A stretch of DNA of 64,000 bases from NCBI GenBank assembly GCA_034509735.1, contig JACGWO010000011.1:13983866-14047865 (forward strand). The letters are read 5' to 3'. A program made the position numbers and the translations under genes. Positions 54,977 to 64,000 of this stretch are shown here, in pieces. The DNA is from Sesamum alatum. Taxonomy: Eukaryota; Streptophyta; Magnoliopsida; Lamiales; Pedaliaceae. The notes beneath the pieces were generated by a model. The model ran no database searches. It saw only the letters and a program-made list of their open reading frames with translations, and was not told the DNA's origin. Position 1 is the stretch's first letter; each line of letters opens with the position of its first letter.

Positions 54977-55943
54977 AAGTGTTTTGTTTTGCTGAACGTT
55001 TTTATAACAAACAGACGTTGCAGAAACAGCGGAACAGGAACAAACTCTATCTTTTATCCCTGGATTATCAAAGGTACGTCTCAGTGATCTCCCTCCGGAG
55101 ATTTTCATACACAAAAACCCATCACCACTGGCTCTAGCAATCAAGAAAATGGTCGAAAATCTTCCAAAAGCCACTGCTATAGTCCTAAATTCCTTCGAAG
55201 AAATGGACCCCCAGATTACAACCGACCTGAAATCAAAGTTCCAGCATTTCCTCAACGTCGGCCCGTCAATTCTTGCGTCCCCCGCCCCGCCAAGCCCTGA
55301 TGACAAAACAGGATGCCTGGCGTGGCTGGAAACGCAAAACAGGCCGAAATCAGTCGTATACATAAGCTTCGGCTCGGTGAGTACACCCCCGGAAAATGAA
55401 CTAGTCGCCCTGGCAGAAGCCCTGGAAACCTGTCAATTCCCGTTTTCTTTGGTCTCTCAACAACCAGGCGAAGAAATCCCTGCCGGAAGGATTTCTCGAC
55501 CGCACGAATGAAATCGGGAAGATCGTCCCGTGGGCTCCTCAGCTGCAAGTTCTTGGACACAGTAGTGTTGGAGTCTTCGTCACACACTGCGGCTGGAATT
55601 CGATCCTGGAAAGTATTAGCGGCGGCGTGCCAATGATTTGCAGGCCGTTTTTCGGGGATCAGAAGCTGAACGGGAGAATGGTGGAGTCGTCCTGGAAGAT
55701 CGGCGTGGGAATTCCGGGAGGAGTTTTCAGGAAAAGTGAAACGATTGAGGCTTTGAATTATGTAATGAGGAGTGAGTCAGGAAATGTGATCAGGGAAAAT
55801 GTTCATCCGCTGAGAGAGAAAGCTGGAAATGCAGTAAAATTGGAGGGAAGTTCAACTAAAAATTTCAACAAGTTGCTGGAAATAATCAGTGTCCCGAATT
55901 GCAGTAATTAGGCAGAAGAGACTGAGTAGTTGATTGACGGCTT

Positions 55944-55949
55944 AATAAA
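55944..55949 (+). terminator. poly(A) signal of the UGT gene
   Basis: AATAAA 33 nt after the stop codon, followed by a GT-rich and T-rich stretch (TTATTATTGTTGTTGTT). Its good position suggests the transcription unit is still fairly intact. Confidence 0.5.
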
Positions 55950-56044
55950 TCCGTGGATGGCTTTTTCTTATGGTGGATTCAATTATTATTGTTGTTGTTT
56001 TTTGTTTTTGTTTTTATCCACCACAATTATATACACAACTGATA

Positions 56045-56323
56045 TACTACCAAAAAAAAAAAAATTTTTTTGTTACGGTTAATTATTTTGATTAAAAGAA
56101 AAAAATCGTGATAAATCCTTTAATTACAGCTTTGCAACGGCCATTAGTCGTTTTTCTGCAAGTATTAGCCATGGCGAAAAATCATGAGAAATATTGATTA
56201 ACATTGCAAAAATTTAAATTTTTGCATTAGGTTTATTTAACCGTGGTTAACATTATTGATTTACCATGATTTTTTGACATGTGGTCATTTATAGTGTTGC
56301 GAAAAAGCAATTTTTTTGTAGTG
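56045..56323 (-). mobile_element. CACTA-type MITE (279 bp)
   Basis: Right end GCAATTTTTTTGTAGTG; left end TACTACCAAAAAAAAAAAA, with the first C changed. Flanked by ATA (56042-56044 and 56324-56326). Inner motifs (GCAACGGCCATTAGTCG, GAAATATTGATTAACAT) match the reverse strand of the MITE at 44617-44941. It lies about 100 bp beyond the UGT poly(A) signal. Confidence 0.65.
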
Positions 56324-56326
56324 ATA

Positions 56327-56535
56327 ATTACATTTGCATTTATATTTATTTATACAAGTCATCCCATATCTTTCAAACATCTCCTAACAACCAGAAAAAA
56401 AGGAGTAGTTTGTGTAATGATGTTGCCGTTTTTGAGGGATGTATGTGTAATTTTCTAAAAATATGGACATTTCATGTAAATGATGTTGACGTATCTAGTG
56501 GATGTATGTGAAATTCTTCAAAAGACAGAATAATT
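56327..56535. mobile_element. worn Mutator-like MITE fragment
   Basis: Starts ATTACATTTGCATTTAT and contains AGTAGTTTGTGTAATGATG and GGATGTATGTGTAATTTTC, similar to the reverse strand of the 54688-54941 family. No intact right end or target duplication. Low information content. Confidence 0.35.
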
Positions 56536-56551
56536 TGTAATTTTATATAAA

Positions 56552-56880
56552 CTAGAACATATCATGTGCGTTGCACGTGTAGAAACATATTAAGTTCATA
56601 AATTTATTTATATTTATATCATTGAAACATTAGTATATACAAATTATTTTAAAAAAATAGATAATAATTGTTTTGAAACAATGTAATTCTATTATTTGTA
56701 ATTCATTTCTAAATATACTTGATACTATTAAATAAAAAAACCTAAACGTTAAAATTGAAATTTTTTATTTTATATGTACTGGTTATTATATTTGATGATC
56801 TTGTATTGAAATAAATTGGTACGAAAGTAACATATAATATATAAAAAATTCAATATTAAAATAAAATTAATTAGTCATAG
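56552..56880 (-). mobile_element. Helitron-like 3' end fragment
   Basis: On the minus strand a hairpin (CACGTGCAACGCAC) is followed by TGATATGTTCTAG and a host T at about 56552, the CTAG|T terminus of this family. No matching TCTATACTA start was found to the right, so the copy is truncated; the right border given is approximate. Confidence 0.35.
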
Positions 56881-57529
56881 TGCCTTATTTCGACCTTTTT
56901 TTTTTTTTTTTTTATAAAAACTTCCAATTTAATGGACTTGATCATTAAAATTTAGTCTGAACTAGTTTATTAAACATAAATTAAAATCTAGCTAATTAAA
57001 ATCTGTAGCAGAGAAGTTGGATGTTAACTCTATTCATAAGCCCAAATAAACATACGACTCTTACAAAGTTAATGGGCCAGGCCCAAAATGGCCCAGTCAC
57101 TGATACTAATGATGAATATTATTCACAACTATGCTGCTTATTAATTATTTGAAGGCGATTTAGAACAATGGTCTTTGTACACAATGTACCGGCACGTCAA
57201 TCAAATTCAAGATTTTAAAGAAGTAATTAAAATAATCGAATCATAATATATTACGAGTATTGCAACAAAATTTAATTACAAATAGGTTAAATTACAGTAA
57301 CACTTGATGTAAGCAAAAGTGAAGCTCGGTCCAATTAGGATACAAAATAATGAAGTAAAACGACGGAAAATTTAAAAGTGCAAATAAGTAAAATTGAGAG
57401 TGGAATTCTTTTTTTTTTTTTTTTTGTGTGTGTGTGTGTATAAATGGGAGATTAAAATTAAAGTTTAAAGTGTGAAACTTCTAGTAAAAATATAAAGTTG
57501 TAGTTGAAGCTAAAGTTGGCTTTTTTTTG
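56881..57529. other. spacer, no gene recognised
   Basis: AT-rich, with T runs at 56898-56913 and 57410-57425 and a short TG repeat at 57426-57439. No coding motif. Confidence 0.5.
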
Positions 57530-58420
57530 CTGGGGAGCTCTCAATTCATAAGCAATCCTCAGCTGGTTAGATAAGACCGAATCCCAATGGATTTAGTGAA
57601 GGGTTCCCACAAATTTGATGGAGGATTATCTCAAAATGGTTGGATAAGGCCTAATCCCCCACGATTTGTTGGAGGGTCATCTCCTAGCGGTTGGAGTATC
57701 TCTACCGATTCGGTGGAGGGTTAGCGACCGTTAGGGGTGGTTGGAGTCCATTGCAGATGATGGTATCTTTTGGTGATAAGGATGTATTTGCGATTTCGAA
57801 AAAGTGGTTGAGCAGATACCTTCAGCTAGAAATCCAAGACTTTAGGGTTCGCAAATTACTTTCAGTAGGGAGCCACGTGTTTGATGAGTCAACTTTATCT
57901 GATTATGTGGGGTGTAACCTCAGAGGTCCTACGTGGATGCTATCTAGGCCATCTGTGACATTGCGTGATATAGGCTTCGACTTTAATTGACAAATTTCAA
58001 GCCCTTAGGCTTCCTATGGACTTGTGGGGCCTCTTGGATGGCGGCGTTTTATGGGCACCCTAGGCCCTTACTCGGGCTGAGCCTCTTGGGTGCACCTTGG
58101 GCCTTTCTTATTATTGGGCTTTTGCGACCTATTTCTTTCATTTAAGTCGTTGGCTCTTTTTGGTCAATCTATTTTTATGGGCATAAACTCATTAAGACTA
58201 CATCTAAGTACATTATTGATGCGTATCTGGCCTCTTAGGTCTACCAATTTCGAATGATCTTTGTGAGAATCCTAAGATTTGGGGGCTAACCTGCAAAGAT
58301 GCGTTAGCACTCCAACGCTTAAGTCTGTAAATTGCAAAATGAAAGGAAACTTGAAACAAAATGATAATAATAGTGATTTGTTAACAATGGCGAAGGATAA
58401 TTCGTGTAGAAGTGAGCTAA
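57530..58420 (-). mobile_element. Tat-type LTR remnant
   Basis: On the minus strand near 58265-58325, GACTTAAGCGTTGGAGTGC followed by CATCTTTGCAGGTTAGCCCC matches the R/U5 motif common in Tat-lineage LTRs (a variant lies near 31225-31255). Imperfect repeats of about 50-70 bp lie at 57550-57725 (GGTTGGATAAG, GGTGGAGGGTT). Neither border was found. The 99-codon frame at 57691-57990 has no recognisable motif and is not called as a gene. Confidence 0.35.
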
Positions 58421-59450
58421 AAACTAGCTAATAAATAGTAAAACCGAGTGTGAGAATGTATATTTGCCCAAGATAAAGTGTAAGATAGATGTCACGAATA
58501 CAAAGTCAATTTATAGCCGTTTGTGGAGCCAAATCCAGAAGTTGGTTGTTGAGTGTCGTATTATCTCTAAAAAGCCCTTTGACTTGGCTATTATCCAGAA
58601 GAATTCGTTCGTGAATAGGATAAAGATTGAGGGAGATATACATTTTTGACCGAGTCATGTCAGGTCTATTTTTCCATAAAGCAGTTACTGGTGATAACAT
58701 CAGCTTGATTCTCCTCCATCCATACGAATCTTATTGGGATCTTTGAGTATGATGTATCTTGATTTATTGGCAAGTTATAAGATGTATCCGTCAGTTGTAT
58801 GATAATGTGTCTGGTTGGAATGACCTTGTTTATTGGGCCTGTCAATTCAGTGAAAACATGAAGTAAATTTTGAATTTTTACCTTTCCTGGTAATGGGCCG
58901 ATCGACTAATAACCAGTTGGACTTTTTGAAGGTTCTATTTTGAGCTTGGAGTCCATAGAAAATTTTAATATACATCCCACACAACTTATCTTTTTCGAGA
59001 TTTTGATATTATAAGTTTAGCACCACCAAATTTAATATCATAAATCACAAAGATTTGTATCAGTCGCAACTATAAATTTTGTTAAATATTCTAACTCTTG
59101 AAAAGCATATTAGAGTGCAGGCGAGGGCCTTTACAGCGCGACAGAGTGGTGGCAGAAGGAAAGCGTTCCTTCAAAATGGTAATGAATTCCATGAAGACAA
59201 GCGTCAAACTTTAACACAATATAATATTTTTAGATTAAAAAAGAAAAAACACAATATAATATTTAGAGCTTAATTATTTTATAAGTGATTCTCCATTTCA
59301 TTTCATGACCCGTGGGCCCTACAACTTTGCAGCTATAGCAGAAGATTATTTTTTTTTATTATTATTTTGTCATGATTTGTCGAAAATGATATTTTGGTTG
59401 AAAGTTAAGGTGGTAATTTAATTAAATGGAAGGAGTCGTGCTTTCATAGC
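58421..59450. other. spacer, no gene recognised
   Basis: No coding motif in the short open frames. The sequence is mixed, probably internal or flanking debris of the preceding LTR-type element. Confidence 0.45.
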
Positions 59451-59453
59451 TTA

Positions 59454-59713
59454 ATTACAATAAAAAAACATTTGTTGCTGAAATCAGTGTCGAGGTAATT
59501 AGCAAATAAAATTTCTGTTGTTACTATATACTATTTAATATCTATTTTAAATAATTTGTTACTAAATTTATTAGCAAGTAAATTTTCAGTGCTAAATTCG
59601 TTAGCAAGTAAAGTTTTTCGTATTAAATAATGCATTAGCAACGAGAATTTTACTTGTTAATTAGCTCGATGCTGATTTTTTTCGTTGCTATTGAACATTT
59701 TTCTTGTAGTGTT
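59454..59713 (+). mobile_element. CACTA-like MITE
   Basis: Right end GAACATTTTTCTTGTAGTG, reading CACTACAAGAAAAATGTTC on the minus strand. The left end is worn (TTACAATAAAAAAACATTTG). Internal short repeats GTTAGCAAGTAAA and GCATTAGCAACG recur. Closer to the CACTA-like transposon at 20200-23356 than to the ACCATGG-rich MITEs. Non-coding. Confidence 0.5.
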
Positions 59714-59814
59714 TTATTAATAATTGAATTAATTTAAATACGAATATGTTCATAGTAGTAAATCAATAACTCAATTATAAAAAATGATTCTGATTCACTT
59801 TACATCATACGGTG

Positions 59815-60040
59815 TAAGAAATATGATTTTTGTTATGACTAATTATCATGATTAAAAATAAAAAATTATGATAATAAATCATGAGTGCACAACGACCAAT
59901 TGCCGTCATTCCAGTAGTTGATGCCAAAATATCAATTATAGTTAAAAATCATGAGAAATACTTTACTATTAATTTATTATAATTTCTAAATCGTAATCAT
60001 TTTTAATATAAGAAATAATCAATTTTTTTTTTTGGGACTT
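59815..60040 (-). mobile_element. CACTA-type MITE, worn copy
   Basis: Shares GTTATGACTAATTATCATGA, ACAACGACCAATTGCCGTC and AAATCATGAGAAATACTTTA with the copy at 56045-56323 (GTTACGGTTAATTATTTTGA, GCAACGGCCATTAGTCG and AAATCATGAGAAATATTGATT). Terminal motifs are gone. Confidence 0.45.
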
Positions 60041-60480
60041 TCCCTTTGAATAGTAATTATGTAAGAGAGACTCTTGTAACAACGCTAAAAAGATTTACTA
60101 AGTTAAATTGTCATTGTCCTGGCTTTAAACTTTTCCTTATAAGACAAGAAATTCTGGCTGAACATTACAGTATTCCACTGTAAAGATTGGAAAATTACAA
60201 TCATAATTCTTTCAGCTTTACCTTAAAGTTCTTGATGCTCGTGAACAACAATATAGGCTTTTTTCAAAAAAAAAAAAAAAAAAAGAAATTTTGCTAAAAA
60301 TAGAATTTTGTAGAATGATGGGATTGCTTGAATTGGCATCCTTTTCATTCACAGTGCTCTGTCAATTCTCATCAATCTACGGACTTCTATTTTTCACATC
60401 GTTTTGCAAATAGTGATGTCTACCTATCATGGAGTTCATCACTTTAAATCTAACGGTTAATATACGTCGGGTAATTCTAT
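60041..60480. other. spacer, no gene recognised
   Basis: AT-rich, with a poly(A) run at about 60267-60285 that could be the tail of an unrecognised retroposon. Nothing else is seen. The left border of the element 3 LTR must lie somewhere in or just after this stretch. Confidence 0.4.
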
Positions 60481-60866
60481 CTTGGTCTATTTTTTAATTT
60501 ATGTGTGTCATTCTTGCAAGGAGTCATGCTAATTAATGAAGGCAAGAAAATTAATCAAATATTGATTCAAACGGAAAGTTATATTCTTATCATAAAAGCG
60601 ATAAGAGATCACAGCTGTACGATTTGAATTATCATGTAATTACTAGATTATCCCTACATAGTAAATTGTATTCACAAATTAGTGGTTGGTGAGGGGGTAA
60701 AATTAATTTTTATACACTCCCGCATTTATGACTAGTATAATATAAATAGCCCACAACTTCGTTGTAAAAAAGACTTTTGGAAGAGCAATTGAAGAAAGGA
60801 TTGAAGTTCTTGGCTTGTGACGTGTGAAGTGTGTTTTGATCGCAATTCTCCAATTATTTCCTATCA
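60481..60866 (+). repeat. element 3 5' LTR (left border unknown)
   Basis: The right border is firm: CCTATCA at 60866, three bases before a primer-binding site. A TATA-like TATAATATAAATAGCCC lies at about 60737-60753, with the likely transcription start some 30 nt further. The left border is not found because the second LTR lies outside the window; the start given is a placeholder. Confidence 0.45.
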
Positions 60867-60868
60867 AC

Positions 60869-60888
60869 TTTGGCGTCGTTTGTGGGAA
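60869..60888 (+). other. primer-binding site of element 3
   Basis: TTTGGCGTCGTTTGTGGGAA, a variant of TTGGCGCCGTCTGTGGGAA in elements 1 and 2. It marks the inner border of the 5' LTR. Confidence 0.6.
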
Positions 60889-60907
60889 AAGTGTCTGAGC
60901 ATTGAAG

Positions 60908-62460
60908 ATGAATACTCGATTGCGAGCCAGGAATGGGAACGCAGGACATGAAGAACTTGAAGGAGGAGGTGAGAACCATGTGAATGCTGGCAACCTCCCG
61001 GAGAATCCGCCCGTCCACAACCTTAAGACCGAACGGATGAGTAATCAAGACAAGAGAGATCGTCAAGGCTTTGGTGTTCCACCTCCGCTGCCATTGATTC
61101 AGATAACTCCTGAGGTGCTTCGCCAACTGGTGGAAGACGCCTCTGCTCAAGCTGCAGATAGGGCTGTGGCCCAATACATCGCAAGGCATGCGTTGCCCCC
61201 ACGACCCCCTCGCCATCATCATAGAGGCCGAGACGTTCCCTTGGTCCCGAAGACCGCGAGCAGAGGCCTGGGGACGCCCATGAAGAGATGAACTACAAGG
61301 AAGAAGTTGATAGCATGGCCACGCAGCCTAAAGACACCTATTTCCCTCCACCTCTTCGAGGAGATCTATACGAAGCGGACTATTTCCCTCCACCGCCTCC
61401 CTCAGGAGGCAGGCATGAGGACGATTATTTTCCCACGCTCTTCAAGAAAGGATGCCACCAAGAAGAGAAGAAGTTCAAAGAGGGATGGATGGTCAAATGC
61501 CTCCTCCACCTAGGTTCCCAAGCCCCATAAGAGTAGGGGGGATCCCAGCTCGGCCTTTCGCAGTCACACCCCCAAAACGAAGTCCATTCGCTCTTCACAT
61601 TTTGGCGGAAGCTATCCAGCCAGGGATCAAAATCTTGAACCTGAGTGAATATAATTGGGGGGGGGGGGGGGGACCCTCAAGACCACTTGGACCGTTTCCT
61701 AGCTACGGCGGATTTATTGGACATTAGCGACGCGGCCTACTCCAAGTTGTTTCAAACCACTCTTCCTGGGAAAGCGATGGCGTGGTTTAACCGGTTACCC
61801 CCAGGCACCATCGAAACTTTCAAACAACTTCCCTAACGTTTTCTGCACCATTTCGCAATTAGCAAGACATACTCAAAAACCGCATCATACTTGTTTACTA
61901 TAGTCCAGCGAGAAAGCGAGAGCCTAAGAGAGTATGTGCAGCACTTCTTCGAAATTGTGTTAGAAGTTTCCCATGTAAACCTAGAGCATCATGCAGCAAA
62001 ATTTGAGGAGAGGTTAGTTCAAGGAGTCAATCGCCGGAAAGCCTCTAGCCACCTAGGAGGAATTGCTATTGAAGGCGAAAAAGAATGTAAGAATCGAGGA
62101 GTACACACGCTCGAGATCAATGATTCCGTCAAAACGAAGGTCAAGTGAGGAAGAAAGGATGATACCTCCCAGAGCGAAAGGAAGTGGACGTGAGTCCCCA
62201 AACAACTTAGCACAATACACACCATTGAACACTTCGCTAGCTGAAATCTTCGCTGTCGGAAAACAATGAGGTCTAGTCCGTCGGCCGCCACACATGCAAG
62301 ACAACCCTAAGAGGATGAAGTCTGACCGGTATTGCCTATTCCATGAAGATTGGGGGCATAGCACAGAAGATTGTTATAATTTGAAAGATGAGGTAGGAAA
62401 GGTTGATCCAGAAAGGACATTTCAAGGAATTTTTGGATAACAGTAGAAGAATGAATGATG
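60908..62460 (+). pseudogene. gag of element 3
   Basis: The first frame, 60908-61291, runs from MNTRLRARNGN through LIQITPEVLRQLVEDASAQ. The second has a Tyr-Phe-Pro-Pro linker (about 61288-61530) as in element 1. The capsid-like core is split between 61452-61660 and 61645-61836 (DPQDHLDRF, KAMAWFNRLPPGTIETF) by a run of 16 G (61657-61672). LREYVQHFFEIVLEV follows at 61891-62148, and DRYCLFHEDWGHSTEDCYNL near 62317-62380 is a zinc-knuckle-like motif with its Cys and His intact. At least three frame changes make it inactive as it stands. Confidence 0.75.
61657..61672 (+). repeat. G16 tract in gag
   Basis: Sixteen consecutive G where elements of this family have GGN-rich codons for a Gly-Val/Ile-Gly-Asp segment. 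It shifts the gag frame unless its length is right, and could form a quadruplex. Such runs are also prone to sequencing and assembly error. Confidence 0.85.
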
Positions 62461-62743
62461 TTGAAATAACCAAGATGGGGCAACGATAACCCGCCAACAA
62501 CAGGAACTATCGGCACTGAATCTTAAATCCGGCGACAAGAATGATCTAGTAAAAGAGGTTGCGCATCAAGGAATCAAATAATTAGGGAAGAAGGGTGGAA
62601 GGTCAAGAGGTTTAGTACTTAAAGGCTTCGAGATGTATTAATTTCTTTAAGATCACTTTCCAACAAATAAAATTTCGATTTCTCTTATCTCAACATAAAA
62701 TAAAGAGTATTTATTACTATGTCGTCCCATGAGACGAATCAAA

Positions 62744-63165
62744 AATGACTTCCTTAAGGTGTCATAAGAGACACCCCGAAGTCAAAAGAAAATAGCTCCC
62801 TGAGTGTCATACGCGACAGCCTGAAGTCAAATGAAAAACGGCTTCCTCGAGGTGCATACGCAACACCCCGAAGTCAAATGAAAAACGACTTTCTTGAGGT
62901 GTCACAAGCGACACCAAAAGAAAAATGGCTTCCTTGAGGTGTCATACGTGACACCCCAAAGTCGAAAGAAAATGACACCCTTAAGGTGTCATAAGCAACA
63001 CCCCGAAGTTAAAAGAAAGATGGCTTCCCTGAGGTGTGATACGTGACACCCGTCAATGGAAAATAAAAGCAAAAAATGTTCTCCCTAAGGTGGCATAAGC
63101 GACACTCCAAAATCAAAGTGACTTCCTTGAGATATTATAATACAAGACCTCGAAGTCAAAGGAAG
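62744..63165. repeat. hairpin-repeat array of element 3
   Basis: About nine units of roughly 45-50 bp with the pattern CTTCCTTGAGGTGTCATACG followed by TGACACCCCGAAGTCAAAAG. The dyad GGTGTC...GACACC gives a 6-bp stem with a 6-nt loop, and an outer GACTTC/GAAGTC pair can extend it. Several units carry paired changes or lose one arm. Sequence is unrelated to the arrays of elements 1 and 2. Confidence 0.85.
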
Positions 63166-64000
63166 CAAGGAAGAGAAAGATACCTTCCAACATGATCACT
63201 TAAAGTCATTATTTTGAGCGAGAATGGAATTCGAGGCAATCTTTTTGAAAAAGAACCAACCCCTATTAAAACTTCGGATGAGTCAAAGTGACTCCCAAAC
63301 AAGTCTCTTGGGAATTCTTTGACTTCACTCCGAAAATCATGCACTCAAGAGTGACTCCCAAACAATAAATAATGCGAGCCCCACCAAGTGATAAAATCAA
63401 GAAAGTGAGGCCTAAACTAGGAGGCTGATAGTGCCTCAGTCTTATCTACGCCAAACTCATCTAAATCATCATTGAAGAGAATTAAAATAAATTTCTTGCG
63501 GCAAGATAGACAAAAAGAAAAAGGAGGGACACGACCGCAAAATCTGGCCGAGGCAGCATGCCTCGACCTGAATATGTTTTCCCTTTTTCAAGGCTTGCTC
63601 AAGCCTTGAAAAAGTAAAACATATTATATTTGACTGACAAGCCTCGGCCAAAATATACTTGCATGCATATATATATATATACTAAAAAAAAAGAAGAAGA
63701 AAAGAGAATCGCATTTCATGAGATATTCATTAGGTGTTGACTATCAAATCATGCGCATGCACACAAGTTTATCCGCCAAAACTGTTGGTGGACAATTTTT
63801 TTATTCAACTACTTAACCAATTTAATTAGTCTATTATTAATTTGAAATCATTTATACTTCATTCTTATTAATATATTTTGTGGAAGAATATGAACAAAAA
63901 TTTCAGCCAAAGAAGATGGCAACAGTTTGTAGGACGACAAGTCATTGATGGGGTCTCTCCCAAAGCTTCAACAAAGACAAAACAAAAATCTAGCAAGTGG
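63166..64000. other. element 3 tail, no gene recognised
   Basis: After the hairpin array the sequence has AGTGACTCCCAAACAA repeated (about 63289 and 63349), the inverted repeat at 63571-63625 and an (AT)n run near 63667-63681. No coding motif. Where element 3 ends cannot be seen. Confidence 0.4.
63571..63625. other. near-perfect 55-nt inverted repeat
   Basis: AATATGTTTTCCCTTTTTCA and the following AGGCTTG pair with CAAGCCTTGAAAAAGTAAAA and CATATT, with a 2-nt loop (CT). About 25 paired positions with one or two mismatches. It lies within presumed element 3 sequence, downstream of the hairpin array. Confidence 0.75.

Larger units (their letters stand above)
52595..55911 (+). pseudogene. UGT78-like flavonoid 3-O-glucosyltransferase with a one-base frameshift
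   Basis: Exon 1 (52595-53069) and exon 2 (55015-55911) join in phase 1 across a 1945-bp intron (CAG|GTAAAT...AACAG|AC), giving GSTG then DVAETAEQ. The N-terminal half has FPFGTHAAPLL (acceptor-activating His) and CLVSDGFLWF (partner Asp). The second half has ATAIVLNSFEEMDP and the 44-residue PSPG box at 55531-55662 (WAPQ ... THCGWNS ... FFGDQ), ending in Gln as in glucosyltransferases. It would glucosylate the 3-OH of flavonols or anthocyanidins in the cytosol. One extra T in the run 55443-55446 shifts the frame before the PSPG box and stops translation at 55511 (323 residues). Without that base the total is exactly 457 codons, the normal size, so the break is either very recent or a sequence error. 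Everything else is intact. Confidence 0.85.
60481..64000 (+). mobile_element. element 3: Tat-type element, partial (gag, no pol seen)
   Basis: Plus-strand relative of elements 1 and 2, shown by the primer site and by a gag start with MNTRLRARNGN. Gag (60908 to about 62460) is followed within 300 bp by a hairpin array (62744-63165), with no protease, RT or integrase between. So it is either a deletion derivative like element 2 or continues beyond the window in rearranged form. The sequence after 63540 has CGAGGCAGCATGCCTCGACC, reminiscent of the GC-rich start of the element 1 antisense gene (CGAGGCATGCCTCGACCCGG). The right end is outside the window. Confidence 0.65.

Noticed and set aside
57691..57990. 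99-codon plus-strand ORF as a gene
   Set aside because: No recognisable domain; it overlaps imperfect repeats and lies in a Tat-type LTR remnant.

Overview
This is plant nuclear DNA, most likely from a eudicot. It is AT-rich and almost wholly made of transposable elements, with only two recognisable host genes, both of plant families: a PR-1/CAP secreted protein (34362-34889) and a two-exon UGT78-like flavonoid 3-O-glucosyltransferase (52595-55911). No tRNA, rRNA or CRISPR array is visible. I cannot name the species.

Layout. 1-4077: AT-rich spacer, then tandem Helitron-like copies, one split by a solo LTR. 4078-6414: spacer with one doubtful small ORF. 6420-15724: full-length minus-strand Ty3/gypsy element of Tat type (element 1), with TSD TTAAT, decayed gag-pol and a spliced antisense accessory gene. 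16374-17501: a Helitron and a Mutator-like foldback element. 17714-29880: two LINE copies head to head, one split by a CACTA-like transposon, the other carrying an internal inversion around a long LTR. 30144-33940: Helitron, Tat-type LTR remnant, spacer and foldback MITE. 34100-35145: the PR-1 gene between two copies of a ~180-bp direct repeat. 35640-41144: nested MITEs, a solo LTR, a Helitron and two larger Mutator-like foldbacks. 41154-45502: spacer, a broken RPA1-like pseudogene and MITEs. 45508-50619: young, deleted Tat-type element (element 2, TSD CCTAC) whose gag carries 63-bp repeats. 50840-52222: MITEs and a SINE-like retroposon. 52595-55949: the UGT gene, its intron filled with MITEs and its second exon broken by one extra T. 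56045-60040: more MITEs and LTR debris. About 60500 to the window end: a third, plus-strand Tat-type element (element 3) with gag but no visible pol.

The most unusual signal is shared by the three Tat-type elements. Each carries an array of short dyad-symmetric (stem-loop) units of a different sequence. In elements 1 and 2 the array sits between the 3' end of the sense gag-pol genes and the 3' end of the antisense gene, where a two-way transcription barrier or terminator would be expected. A second theme is a set of at least eight palindromic elements flanked by 9-bp direct repeats (the Mutator signature), three of them with perfect repeats and one nested in another. Boundaries, repeats and splice phases were all read by eye; no alignment or database search was run.
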